A stretch of DNA of 64,000 nt from contig CM075781.1 of the NCBI GenBank assembly GCA_037974665.1, positions 33,209,235 through 33,273,234 of the forward strand, written 5' to 3'. The position numbers were made by a program, and so were the translations under genes. Position 1 is the stretch's first letter. Every line of letters starts with the position of its first letter. Below are positions 24,795 to 36,069 of the stretch, piece by piece. The notes beneath the pieces are model-generated. The model worked only from the letters and a program-made list of their open reading frames with translations. It had not been told where the DNA came from and did no database searches. This DNA is from Ehretia macrophylla. Taxonomy: Eukaryota; Streptophyta; Magnoliopsida; Boraginales; Ehretiaceae.

Positions 24795-25811
24795 TCCTCT
24801 CCCCCTTAAACAAAATGCGTCCATGCAATTCTTCTTCACAAGAGAACTCTGCATCAACTGAAAACCAACTCTGATTACTCGTCATCAGTTGCTAAGCAAG
24901 AATACCATATACGAATTCTCGTGGGAGCTCATTAGGAAATCCCAATAGTATTGTCTACGAACCTCACGTAATAAGGCCAAATAAAGGCTCCAATAGAGAT
25001 GCTACATCGAAATTCAAATAAGAATCCCGCTGGCACGAATACCATAGAAGAATGGAATCCCAACTAAGAGTGGCGAGAAAATACCAATAAAAGTTCCAAG
25101 CAGGAGTATTGTAAATAATACCAGATAATAAGGCTAAAAAGAATCCCATATAACAATTATTCCGTGAGATGCCGACAAAAGAATACCAAAAGAATAGCTG
25201 ATAAGAAAATACCAAGAATATACTCCAGAGAACTGTCATATAGAAACCCCAAAAGAAACTATTCATTTATGACCGCTAAGCACTGAAGAAGGCCTTAGAA
25301 GAATCCCAATAACTGAGCTCCAACTATATCCACCAATTCCCAAATAAAGGCTGATTAATTGTCTCTCATTTCTGCTAATCAACATAATTTGGAAGGCCTG
25401 CCACTAATCACCTCTCTTCAGGGGAGGAATGAGTTTTTCTTACCATTCGACGGGCTATGTATGCATGCCAAACAATTGCATATGTATAATCATTCCTTAA
25501 ACTATTACGCAAACACGTTAATAAAAGAGTTTGTGAAACAGTGTAATCATCAAAGTCATTCAAGCACGATAATCAAGTCAAGCATAACACAACTCAATCA
25601 AACATGCAATACACATAATTAATCAGCACACATTTAGCACGTAACACATAATTATATCACATAGGTGCACACATTCAATACAAGACACACAATCAAACAT
25701 GCAGGCATACACTTTTAAGACACACTCTTAACAAGCACACACGCAAGGGTTACTACCCGACAGGACGAGGACCCTGTCCCGGCTTAGAGCTAACTAAGCT
25801 CTGATACCACC
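24795..25811 (-). other. Internal region of element 3, about 1 kb, no gag-pol
   Basis: Read on the minus strand it begins GGTGGTATCAGAGCTTAG and continues with a GGGACAGGGTCCTCG block shared with elements 1 and 2. It then has the same T/G-rich pieces with tattggg and ggtattc, and ends in AAGGGGGAGAGGATG. An open stretch of 100 codons (24964-25266, minus) is hydrophobic and low in complexity. Confidence 0.75.
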
Positions 25812-28303
25812 TGTAACGCCCCGATCTCTCACAAGACCGGAGGCTCTAATAACCAAGCTATTCTCAACCCAATCCCAACCCAGTCTCAAAATTTTAGGGA
25901 AAAACATACAGAGTTTCCCCTATACTATGGACTTTCTGAAAACCTGTAAACTCTCAAATAAGGTAACTACAAGGTAAACAAACTTTTCATGGCTAAATAT
26001 TTAAAGATTCAAGGCCATCCGAGCCTTGAAACATCCAACAGTTTCAAAACCACACAAGCATGCAGGTAACTTGATTTAAACTTAATCTAATAGCCATGCC
26101 ATTCTAAGATAACATTAAAACATTCTTAAGAGATGAAACATCCTACATTAGGTCATTCACTCCCAAGCATGCAAAATGGTTAAAAACAGAAACATAAGTT
26201 ATTACAAACCATAGAATTACCACTGCTACTACAGTCATCTGACTTCCAGCTTACATATTACTCAAATACATACATGAGCCTTAAGGCCTCAAAATAGATT
26301 ATAACATAGAACAACAAAACCTTCAGATAGCAACTAGAAGGCACATCCACCTTAGACAACAATCACACAGCAACTAAGGCAACTCCTCCAACTGCTCCAC
26401 CTGAAACATGTTAGCGAGGTATGAGCAACCACTATTGCCCAGTGAGGGATATAGTCCCGGGGCGTGCAAAGCAACAGATAATACAGTTATACGACAATAT
26501 CACTTAGACAATTTAAGAAACAATGATAACTTAAGTAACCACACATTAAAAAGGATACATTTCACACAATCCCCTATACACCAATCTTCACTGGTCTTCA
26601 TTCACGATCCACGAACCACGAGCACGATCACGATAAGCCGGCATAACCCCAATCACTCCAGTGGGTGTACTCCGGATGTACCCCGAATCCTACGACCTAA
26701 CATCCCCTGGCAATCTCCGGACCAGGCGAATGAGGGAATAGGGCACGGAGTTTGAATATCCACCGGCAAGCCCTCTGCCGCCTAGCCGATATTCAACACA
26801 TCCGCCCCTGACACTATGGTTGCGCAACCACTATGCAATGCACTTAACGATGGCAAGTTAATAGCAATAATATAAGCATTAACACATAGGAGGATCAACA
26901 AAGTAGGTTGACCTCGATGCAATTAGGATAGAAGCAATTATAGAGGCTAGTAAGCAGTTTACAAAGGAACATATACAAGCTAAGCATAGAATTATACCAA
27001 AAGTTCCAAATCAACTTAATATCACATATAAACACTCAAGAAGACATGCCGTGGGTTTAGAAATGTGAGACAACCGAAATTGCGCTTAAACCCCTTTATT
27101 TTACAAACTATTTCTCTTCCAAACCAAAGTTAATGATTTCATTTTCAAAGAGAACTCTCCCAACTTTCTAACTAACCCTCAAGGTACCCTCTCAACCCTC
27201 TAACTCATCCAAATGCCCGCGATTACCCCGAAAGCCCCAAATTTCCTCTTATGGCTTTAAACTACGCGTACAGTGTCGGGGCTTCAAACAAGGGATATCA
27301 AGGCATCTATAGCACCTAGGTAGCCTAAGGATACTAGAATTGAAGCCCGAATCCACCCGGATTTGCATTAACCCCAAAAGCCCCAAGTTAAAGTCGGCTA
27401 TTTTCCATTTTTAGGCGATTTAAGGGCAATGCAAGTGCACGGGGCTATTAGGTTATCTTCACTAGCACCTAAGGCATCTATTAGAAGCATTAAATCAAGC
27501 TAATTCGAGCAATTACACAAAACCCTAGAAAAACGTCACTATTCACCCTAAAAATTAAACTAACGATTCTAACCGTTTAAATTGCGAAACGACGGCTCAA
27601 ATGTGTTCTCTAGCATTCATATAGATGGTATATTAGCATAGATAACAATTACAATGGCATTTAATCATATTTTCAACAAATCAAGAAATGAGCAACTATT
27701 TAAAAATGCAAAAACAAGTCGTGAAATCCCTCACCAATGCGCGTAAGAGCTCTCGGGAGACTTTCACACACCTTAAAGTATGTGCTCCTAGCTTGGCTTG
27801 GCTTGAATTGAAGATTTGATGGCAAAAATCTCCTCCTTCCTCTCCTTTCTTGCTGTCGGGTTTCCTGCCCATTTTTCAGCTTTTTCTTCTTCTTTTTTTT
27901 TGTTATGAGTTATAGTGTGTTATGTTGGGTATAAAAGGGGTGGGGTCAAGTTGAGAGTGTTTAATGTGTACTAAAATGAGTCTAGTTGGCATTAAAACGA
28001 GTCTAATGGTGTAATAATTAAGTTAGCTAACTAAAACATAAAGTTTCATACGTAACACTATTCACTAGTTTCAACAAATCATTTTCTAAACGGAGGCTCC
28101 TATCACTCCTAGTTCGTAAGCACATTTTTCTCACTCCTTTAACAATTAATGTGATTTAATAAAAATGATAATTCATGGTAATTAAGTAGTTGAAAAACGG
28201 ACTGAATAGTGATTAAAGAAGACAACAAGCAAATCACAAAATAAATGCACAAATAGTGGATGCAATAGTAAGCTAGAAGTACGGTTAAATCTCAGGCGTC
28301 ACA
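25812..28303 (-). repeat. 5' LTR of element 3 (right copy)
   Basis: Near-identical to 22303-24794 and of the same length. It is bordered on the right by the ggtgt target repeat and the second block of the element 2 LTR. Confidence 0.9.
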
Positions 28304-29218
28304 GGTGTTATAAGGTGGTTGCGCGCTTATTGTCATCGTTGTCAACATCAAGCTCGAGATTGATGTATCGCTCGTGAAATGGTATATTGCTCGTAAGAGT
28401 GAACCATAGCCTTCAGAGTGTGGTATAGCTTTGAATGGTTGTGTTAATGCTTTCTTGAATGTTTAATATATTGTCGTTTGTATTGAATGCTTTCTTATTG
28501 ATTTTATTGCTTAGCTGTGTCTATTTGCATTGCACGAAATTCTTTCTCTCCAACTCGATATCTGTCTTGCCATCACTGAATATACGTGTTGTGTATACTC
28601 ACTCCTCACCACCATATTTCAGGAAATGTCATCTTAGCTGGAAAGTTTGTGATTTCCTGAAAGTTCGTGCCTGAAGAGTTGTCTTGCGTGCCTATGTGGC
28701 TTGAGTGTCGAAGTTGTAAAGATATATGCTTTCATATGTTGTATGTATTTATTGTTAAAAGAAATGTAATCTAAATTAGCTAAATAGTTGAGGTAAATCG
28801 ATAAGCTAGTTATGTAATCCGTTAGCATAGCTTAACTTCAATGCATGTTTGTAATGTCCCAAGGAAAAGAATTAGAATGGCATTATAGTTTATTTTATGC
28901 AGTAGCTTAGTATGGTTTAATTGTCTAATTTGAATGTACTTGTCAAAAATGAAAAGAGATAGGTTAGCTTTTAAATTGGAAATGTATGTATACTTGCTGA
29001 GTTTAATTGTTGAGAACCGAGGCTCGGATGGCCTTGAGGTAATTTGTATGGTTGGACACGGTGTTGGTCCACTTATATGTTGTCGCAGGTTTTATATTTC
29101 GTCTAGAAACAGAGGAGACTCCGTCCGTTTTCCCTGAAAGTTATGCCGGGGTTTGGTTTGGGTTGTGATTAGATCGATTGATAGAACCTCCAGTCTCGAG
29201 AGGGATCGGGGTGTTACA

Positions 29219-31079
29219 GGTGGTATCAGAGCTTGTCTAGCTCATAAGCCGGGACAGGGTCCTCGGTCTGGTGGGTAGTGACCCTTGAATGTGTGCTTGT
29301 TAAGTGTGTCTTGAAAGTGTATGCTTGTATGTGAGATTGTGTGTCTTGACTTGAAAGTATGCACCTATGTGATATAGTTATGTGTTATGTGTTAAATGTT
29401 TCTCAAGTAAAGTGAAGTGTCTAGTTGTGCATTGAATTGACCTATCGAATCGACCTCGTGAATTGAATCGACCTCGTGAATTGTTATTTGCTTGAAGTAT
29501 TGCTTGTAATGTGTGTATTGAAATGTCTTGAATTAGCTATGCCGTGATTTGAATTGATTATGTTGTGCTTGACTTGATTGCCGTGCTTGAGTGACTTTGT
29601 TGAATAAATTGTTTCGTAAACTTGCTTGCATAATAGTTTAAGGCATATGTATAACTGTGATATATTGGCATTCATACATGTCCTATGGAAATGGTAAGTA
29701 TGTCCTCTTCCTCCCCTGAAGAAGTGGTTCACAGCTGGCCTTCCAAGGTGTATGGATTGGCAGGAAATGAATGGCATTTAACTAGCCTTGATTTGGAAGT
29801 TGGTGTTTGCTTTTGGAGCTCGGTTATTGGCGAATCTCTAGGGTCCTCTTCTGTGCTTAACAGTTGTGAAAGAGTAGTTTTCTTTTAAGGTTCTATTTGG
29901 CTGTTCTTTGGAGAGCATTCTTTGGTTTTCTTATTGGGTATTCTTTGGAATCTTTTGTTGGCACTTCTCGGTGGACTTGGCTATTGGGATCTCAATCGGA
30001 CTTACTGTATGGTATTATCTATGGCATATGTGTCTCGGTCTTTATTGGTGTGATACTGGCATTCCTGATTGGAAATTCTTCAATGGTATTTTATGGAATT
30101 CTCAGTGGCCAATTATTTAGTATTTACTTATTGGGCAAACTTGGCTACTTTCTTATTGGAGCATTGTTTTGGATATCTTTTTCAGTATTCTTCAGTAGGT
30201 TTGGTATTTGGAGTTCCTATCAGACTTATTGTATAATACTACTTATGGTATTCTTTGAAATTCTTATTGGGCGTTCTATTGGTATTTTCCTTATTAGCAA
30301 GGTTGTATGAAGTTCTCACTTGGCAAAGAATGAAGAGGCCTCAGAGTTTGGTTTCGGTATATTGTTCACCAGTTCGGTGTTTATCCTTGGAGTTTTCATC
30401 CATCTGGGAAGCTATGTTTGTTATTCAACTTGATTGTCTTATTGGGCACATTATATTTTCTCTGCTATTCCTTAGACCTTCTTTTCAGCATTTGATAGCG
30501 ATACTCGGAATCTAATTGGTTGTCCTATGGGGTTATTGTTTGGAAGGCTTCTTTGGAACTTTTGAAGTATATTTGATTGGGTTTCTTAGTATTTTCTCCA
30601 GCACTCTTAACAGGGAATTCTTCTATGAAATTCATGACCAGCGGGGTAATTCTTTGGACCTCTAGATGGAACCTTTGATTGGGCCTTTATTTGGCTTTTT
30701 GCTTGGGGATTCTCGGGCAGTAAAAGTTAGACTTCTATTGGAGATTCGTGCGTGGGGTATTCTTCTTGTCGTTATTGTATGGTATTAATGACATCTACAG
30801 TATCTTTGCTTTAGTCTTTATTGGTATTATCTTGGCGCTTTTGGTTGGAATTTTATTTTTTTCGGTATTCGTGTCAACGGGATTCTTGTGCGGTATCTAC
30901 ATTTGAGCCTTTATTCGGCATTACTACTTGGAATTTATTCTTAAACTTCCCTATTGGTTATCTTGATTAATATACTTGCTAAGCAGTTGAAGAAGATTAG
31001 TCAGAGTTGGATTTCAATGGATGCAGAGTTCTATTGGAAGAAGAATTGCGAGGACGCAATTGTTTTAAGGGGGGAAGGA
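29219..31079 (+). other. Internal region of element 2, no gag-pol
   Basis: It opens with the tRNA-iMet primer site, then a CATAAGCCGGGACAGGG block shared with elements 1 and 3. From about 29700 on it is T/G-rich, with repeated ggtattctt and ttattggg pieces. An open stretch of 137 codons at 29897-30310 would give a very hydrophobic protein rich in Phe, Leu, Ile, Gly and Ser. The similar stretch of element 1 (8700-9120) is less open. I see no gag, protease, RT or integrase motif. Confidence 0.75.
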
Positions 31080-33652
31080 TGTGATACCCCGAACCTGGCA
31101 TATATTTAATAGCATTTAAAGTTCATTTAAATTGCATTTTATTGACCTTTCACCTTCTTTGACCAAACTAGTTGACTTTTCATCTACAATGACCAATTAG
31201 GACAAGGTGAAAATTTTTGAAATGTTTAATAAAGGGCAAACTTGGGATTAGAAATAAAAAAATGCAATGTTAAGTTAGTCAAATTTTGGGTCAACTTTGG
31301 AATTAAATCTGAACCAATTGGGGAAGAGTTAGGTAGCAAATTATATATGGTTGGAAAGCTCTATGAGTCTAGTTTCTGAGGCTTCAAACCGTTCGTGAAT
31401 TGGAGTTTTCTAGAAGAAATTATGGCCATTTTCATAAGGTCGCGCATAGCTGTTTTGGTTTAGCGGGTTGACCGAAGCTTTGACCATTTGTCATTTTTTA
31501 TTTAAGTATGAAATACGAAACAAAAGAGCAAAATCAGGAAATAAAGAAGGCCATGGCTGAAACCATCGAGGAAAAAGAAAAAAAAAAAACATTTCAACTT
31601 CAAACTTCAATTTCTTCGCGAGAGCTTGTGTGGGGTGGTTTCCGAGGCATCCAGCGTGGTTTTCCTAGCGTCTAGGAGCGTCTAAGGTGAGGGTTCATCG
31701 TTATTTGCGCATTTGAAAATGTTGAACATAAATTTTAAATTTTGTGATTTAACCGTAGGTTGTTATTTTGTCTGTTTCATTACTTAAAGAATGTTCTCTA
31801 GCAATTGTAGAACGTGTATTTATAGCTTTTTACAATTTTCTGCGGTTGAATATCGAATTTGAAATATAAATTGTGTAATGAATAGTAAATAGTGAATAGT
31901 ATACCCCCGTTTCGATGAAGTTGCGCTGTTATGCTTTCTGTTGATGTGAAAAGGTGCTAGGTATGCTAGAATGTCTAAATGCATGGTTTGTTTATGTTGC
32001 GTAATGGAAAAAATGAGAAAAATGCCTTGGTGAAAGTCGGCGTCGTTTAGATCGAGTTTAACATTTTCTCGTTTTGCGTGATGACATTGTTTCGGGAGGC
32101 CACGGAAGCACTTTTGGTGCGATTATGGCCTTGGTTGGGTGATTGGTTAGCATAGTTGTAGTTCAAACGAGCAAAGGGAGAAATCGGGACTTTGCGTGAA
32201 TTCTAGGGTAAGTAGGGTTTCGGGGTCTTTAGATGGGCCTTATGGGAACCTAGGAGGATTAGTGAAGTCGGTTTCCAAAGCTCGTGTCTCGTTTGAAAGT
32301 AGTAACGTTTGAAAGTTGGGGTCATTTTTGGGATTTTGTGTGTTTTCATAGTATATTGTCTATAGAATGCTTATAATGCCTATAAAATACTTGTTATTGC
32401 TTGATAATGTTAGTTGGTGTTGTTCTTGTTGCTTGTTTGATTGTAAATGCTTGTTAATGCTTATTACGCTTGTTAGAGTTGATTATTGATTGAAATGTTT
32501 AACAATTGTTGAATAATGCTTGATATCTCGGTTATCTCCTCTATTTGTGTTGTTGTGCTATCGCTCGTTTATCGCCTTATATCGAGTCTTGCATTGCATA
32601 GTGTCCAGCGCGAGAGTGATGGGCCTCTCTGGGTAGCCTCAGGTTGCCAGTGTTGGTTGCTCTAGCTCCGTGGCTATTCCCTTTTCTCGCTTGGGTTGCC
32701 TCCCAGGGAGATTTGGGTCGTAGAATTGATGGTTACTCCCGGGGTATTCCAAACTGGTGTTATAAGGTGGTTGCGTGCTTATTGTCATCGTTGTCAACAT
32801 CAAGCTCGAGATTGATGTATCGCTCGTGAAATGGTATATTGCTCGTAAGAGTGAACCATAGCCTTCAGAGTGTGGTATAGCTTTGAATGGTTGTGTTAAT
32901 GCTTTCTTGAATGTTTAATATATTGTCGTTTGTATTGAATGCTTTCTTATTGATTTTATTGCTTAGCTGTGTCTATTTGCATTGCACGACTTTCTTTCTC
33001 TCCAACTTGATATATGTCTCACCCTCACTGAGTATACGTGTTGTGTATACTCACTCCTCACCACCACATTTCAGAAAATGTCATGTTAGTTGGAAAGTTC
33101 GTGCCTGAAGAGTTATCTTGCGTGCCTATGTGGCTTGAGTGTCGAAGTTGTAAAGATATATGCTTTCATATGTTGTATGTATTTATTGTTAAAAGAAATG
33201 TAATCTAAATTAGCTAAATAGTTGAGGTAAATCGATAAGCTAGTTATGTAATCAGTTAGCATAGCTTAACTTCAATGCATGTTTGTAATGTCCCAAGGAA
33301 AAGAATTAGAATGGCATGATAGTTTATTTTATGCAGTAGCTTAGTATGGTTTAATTGTCTAGTTTGAATGTACTTGTCAAAAATGAAAAGAGATAGGTTA
33401 GCTTTTAAATTGGAAATGTATGTATACTTGCTGAGTTTAATTGTTGAGAACCGAGGCTCGGATGGCCTTGAGGTAGTTTGTATGGTTGGACACAGTGTTG
33501 GTCCACTTATATGCTGTCGCAGGTTTTATATTTCGCCTAGAAACAGGAGAGACTCCGTCCGTTTTCCCTGAAAATTATGCCAGGGTTTGGTTTGGGTTGT
33601 GATTAGATCGATTGATAGAACCTCCAGTCTCGAGAGGGATCGGGGTGTTACA
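31080..33652 (+). repeat. 3' LTR of element 2
   Basis: A complete 2573-bp LTR. It begins TGTGATACCCCG, ends CGGGGTGTTACA, and is followed by the ataat target repeat and copy C of the virus. Confidence 0.9.
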
Positions 33653-34129
33653 ATAATAAATAAGCCAATACCAAAGATACAAGAATTGCATCTTTGAAAA
33701 GTCATAATTATTGAAATCAAGAACTGTATCCCATGGTTTTTCACGTTGGGGATTATAACGAACAATGTTGCGAACATAAAAGACAAAGCTTAACAGATCA
33801 ATAATTCGTCTGAGCTTGATATCAATGAATTCCTCAAAGAAATCAGTGATCTGGCTGCGTGCAAACGCTTGTAGGATTTTGAGTTGAAGCTCCTCGGGAA
33901 GGGCTGCGAGAAATTGTGCCCATTGATCTAGACTCAAATCATAAAATGTCTGAGAGTAGCCATCAGTGGGATCTAGATTTGAGCTGGAACTGCCTGGAAA
34001 AAGACTTGGAATAAGGGAAGATGGGAGTGTGCGACCATTTGGATTTACCATGCATACATCTTTCTCGGATGGTGGTGTGTGAGAGAGAAAATCAGCAAGG
34101 ATATTCTCTTTGCCTGGGATGTGTCGCAT

Positions 34130-35675
34130 TGTCCAATTGAACTGGGAAATCTATTATGTCCATCGGATGAGTTGTGGATCTAGAATATCATTCTTCTTTC
34201 TTTTGAGAATACCCTGAAATCCTTTAAAATCTGTTTCAATAATAAAAAGGATTCTGAGCAAGATAAAACTTGAATTTTTTGATTCCTTGAATGACTGCAA
34301 GAACTTCTCTTTTGAAAGAGGGATAGTTGCGTTGTGCTGGCGTGAAAGATCTTAACTTGTAACCACAGACTTGTTTGTGTCCATTGTCTTCTTTAATGAG
34401 GACTGCTACCCAAAAATCAAGGGAAGCATCAGTCTGCAAATTGAGTTGTCCTGGACCTGGGATCTTGAGAGGAGGAAGTGCCTTGCATAGCTCCATTAGC
34501 TTCTGAATTGCAACTGTGGCTTCTGGAGGCCAATTTCCAATGTTGGATTTTCGGAGGTACTTGGAAATCTGGCTAGTGTAGTTGGCCAAGGATGGAACAT
34601 GCGATGTGGCATAATTGATCAATCCAAGGAACTGCTGGATCTGAGTAACAGTTTTGAGCTCATCAAGAAAGTCGAGGACTTTGCTTGATATGTAGTCCTG
34701 TAAAAGAATGTATTTTTCTCTTATCTGCAAACCAAGAAAATCAATAGCATTTAGACCAATTTTCATCTTGGATTCAGCAATAACTAATCCATGCTGGTAG
34801 GTTAGTTCCCGGAATTATCGGAGATGCTGGTAGTGTTCTTCAACTGTGTTACTGAATACCAAAACATCATCAATGTTGACAATACAGTGTTGCGCAAGGT
34901 GTCGATACACATCATCCTTTCTGTGCAGGAACTCGAACGGTGCAATCATGAGACCGAATGGCATGACGTTCCATTCATAATGTCCCTGTGAAGCAACAAA
35001 AGCAGTTTTGAATCTATCAGCTTCAATAATACCAATTTGCCAAAATCCAGATTTCATATCAAATTTGGAGAAGAATTTGACTTTGGATAGCTTCTGAAGG
35101 AGTTGTTCCTTTCTTGGAAGAGGGTATCTGATATCCTGCAATTGATCATTGAGTTGGCAATAATCGATCACCAATATTTTCTTTCCTCGGACTTGTTCAG
35201 ATCTTTTGTTGACATAAAAGGCATGACTTGCCCAATGAGATCTGGATGGTCGGATGAGACCTTGCTCAAGTAGTGTTTGAATTTCAGCTTGACAAATATC
35301 TTCATCTTTTGGTATTCCTGGATGATAAGTGGTTTGGTGTGGCATCTGCCAATTTTCTCTGTAAAGTAGAGAGACGAAGTGTTTCTCTCTTTCCCAAAAC
35401 TTGTTTGGAAGATCACCGCAATAGGAAAGGAGGATGTTTCTCTCTTTAGCAAATTCGTCATCTTGAATGGCTGAAACTTGTGAGGGTAATTCCTGTAAAG
35501 ATACCCAAGTGGTATACTGATTGTGTAGGAATTGAAAACCATCTGTCTGAAATAAGAATAGAGCAAATAAGGTGAAGAAATTCATTCCTAAAAGAATGTC
35601 TTCACAGCATTGATCATACTGGTAAAAGTTATGTCGAACTGAGACATCTGGGGATAAGTGTATAGGTATGGTCAT
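34130..35675 (-). pseudogene. Fossil protease end, RT and RNase H region, copy C
   Basis: Minus-strand polymerase remnant. RT motifs include FDMKSGFWQIGI and the DD pair in NIDDVLVFSNT. RNase H pieces include SLDFWVAVLIKEDNG and YPSFKREVLAVIQG. The long open piece 34815-35675 begins in the protease tail and runs through the RT core. Fossil. Confidence 0.85.
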
Positions 35676-36069
35676 GGAATGTGCTTCACTTGCAAATCCA
35701 CTGCCAGAAGCAGTGGTAAAGGTTGCTCTGGAGGAAATCTAAAATTCAGGAGGAAGACAATTGGAGTTCATCATGGAAATACATGAACTTGTGTCTACAA
35801 GTGCAATAACAGCAATAGGAACATATCCTGGAGGGTTTATACGATAGGAACATATCCTGGAGGGTTTATAACAAGCTTTATGTATGGCTTATAGATCTGT
35901 CCTGGGGTAAAGGTAGCGCTGGAAGTGGTAAGGATTTCAGTGGTTTTATATATTTTGGCTATGGAGAAGTTTGGTTCTGAATCAAAGGATTCGGATTCTA
36001 AGGTGAGATCTAAGGATGAGGTTGTATCAAGGTTAAGGACGGCTTGATCTGGTTCGGAAGTCCATGTGT

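Larger units (their letters stand above)
22303..28303 (-). mobile_element. LTR retrotransposon element 3, nested in the 5' LTR of element 2
   Basis: Two LTRs of exactly 2492 bp each (22303-24794 and 25812-28303) enclose an internal region of only 1017 bp (24795-25811). On the minus strand the primer site TGGTATCAGAGC (25798-25809) follows one LTR and a polypurine tract (about 24795-24812) precedes the other, so the element runs on the minus strand. Termini on the plus strand are TGTCACGCCCCGATC and GGCGTCACA. The LTRs differ by about 1% by eye, making this the youngest insertion seen. No gag-pol is recognisable. LTR ends and internal head match elements 1 and 2, so it is the same lineage but another subfamily. 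Confidence 0.9.
20623..29218 (+). repeat. 5' LTR of element 2, split by element 3
   Basis: Two blocks, 20623-22302 and 28304-29218, together match the 3' LTR 31080-33652. The break is the insertion of element 3, with ggtgt duplicated (22298-22302 and 28304-28308). Confidence 0.88.
20618..33657 (+). mobile_element. LTR retrotransposon element 2, non-autonomous, with nested element 3
   Basis: The element spans 20623-33652. The 5' LTR is 20623-29218 including a nested 6-kb insertion; the internal region is 29219-31079 (1861 bp); the 3' LTR is 31080-33652 (2573 bp). The target repeat is ataat. Ends read TGTGATACCCCG and CGGGGTGTTACA. The primer site TGGTATCAGAGC is at 29221-29232 and the polypurine tract at 31067-31079. 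It belongs to the same family as element 1 and also lacks gag and pol. LTR divergence is a few per cent by eye. Confidence 0.9.

Noticed and set aside
22899-26755. Two near-identical 115-codon ORFs (22899-23246 and 26408-26755)
   Set aside because: They are the same stretch in the two LTRs of element 3, antisense to the element, with no known domain. Duplication by the LTR structure explains the repetition.
5554-33652. DNA transposon or satellite origin for the 2.5-kb repeats
   Set aside because: TG...CA-type ends, 5-bp target repeats, a tRNA primer site and a polypurine tract in the right places show LTR retrotransposons.
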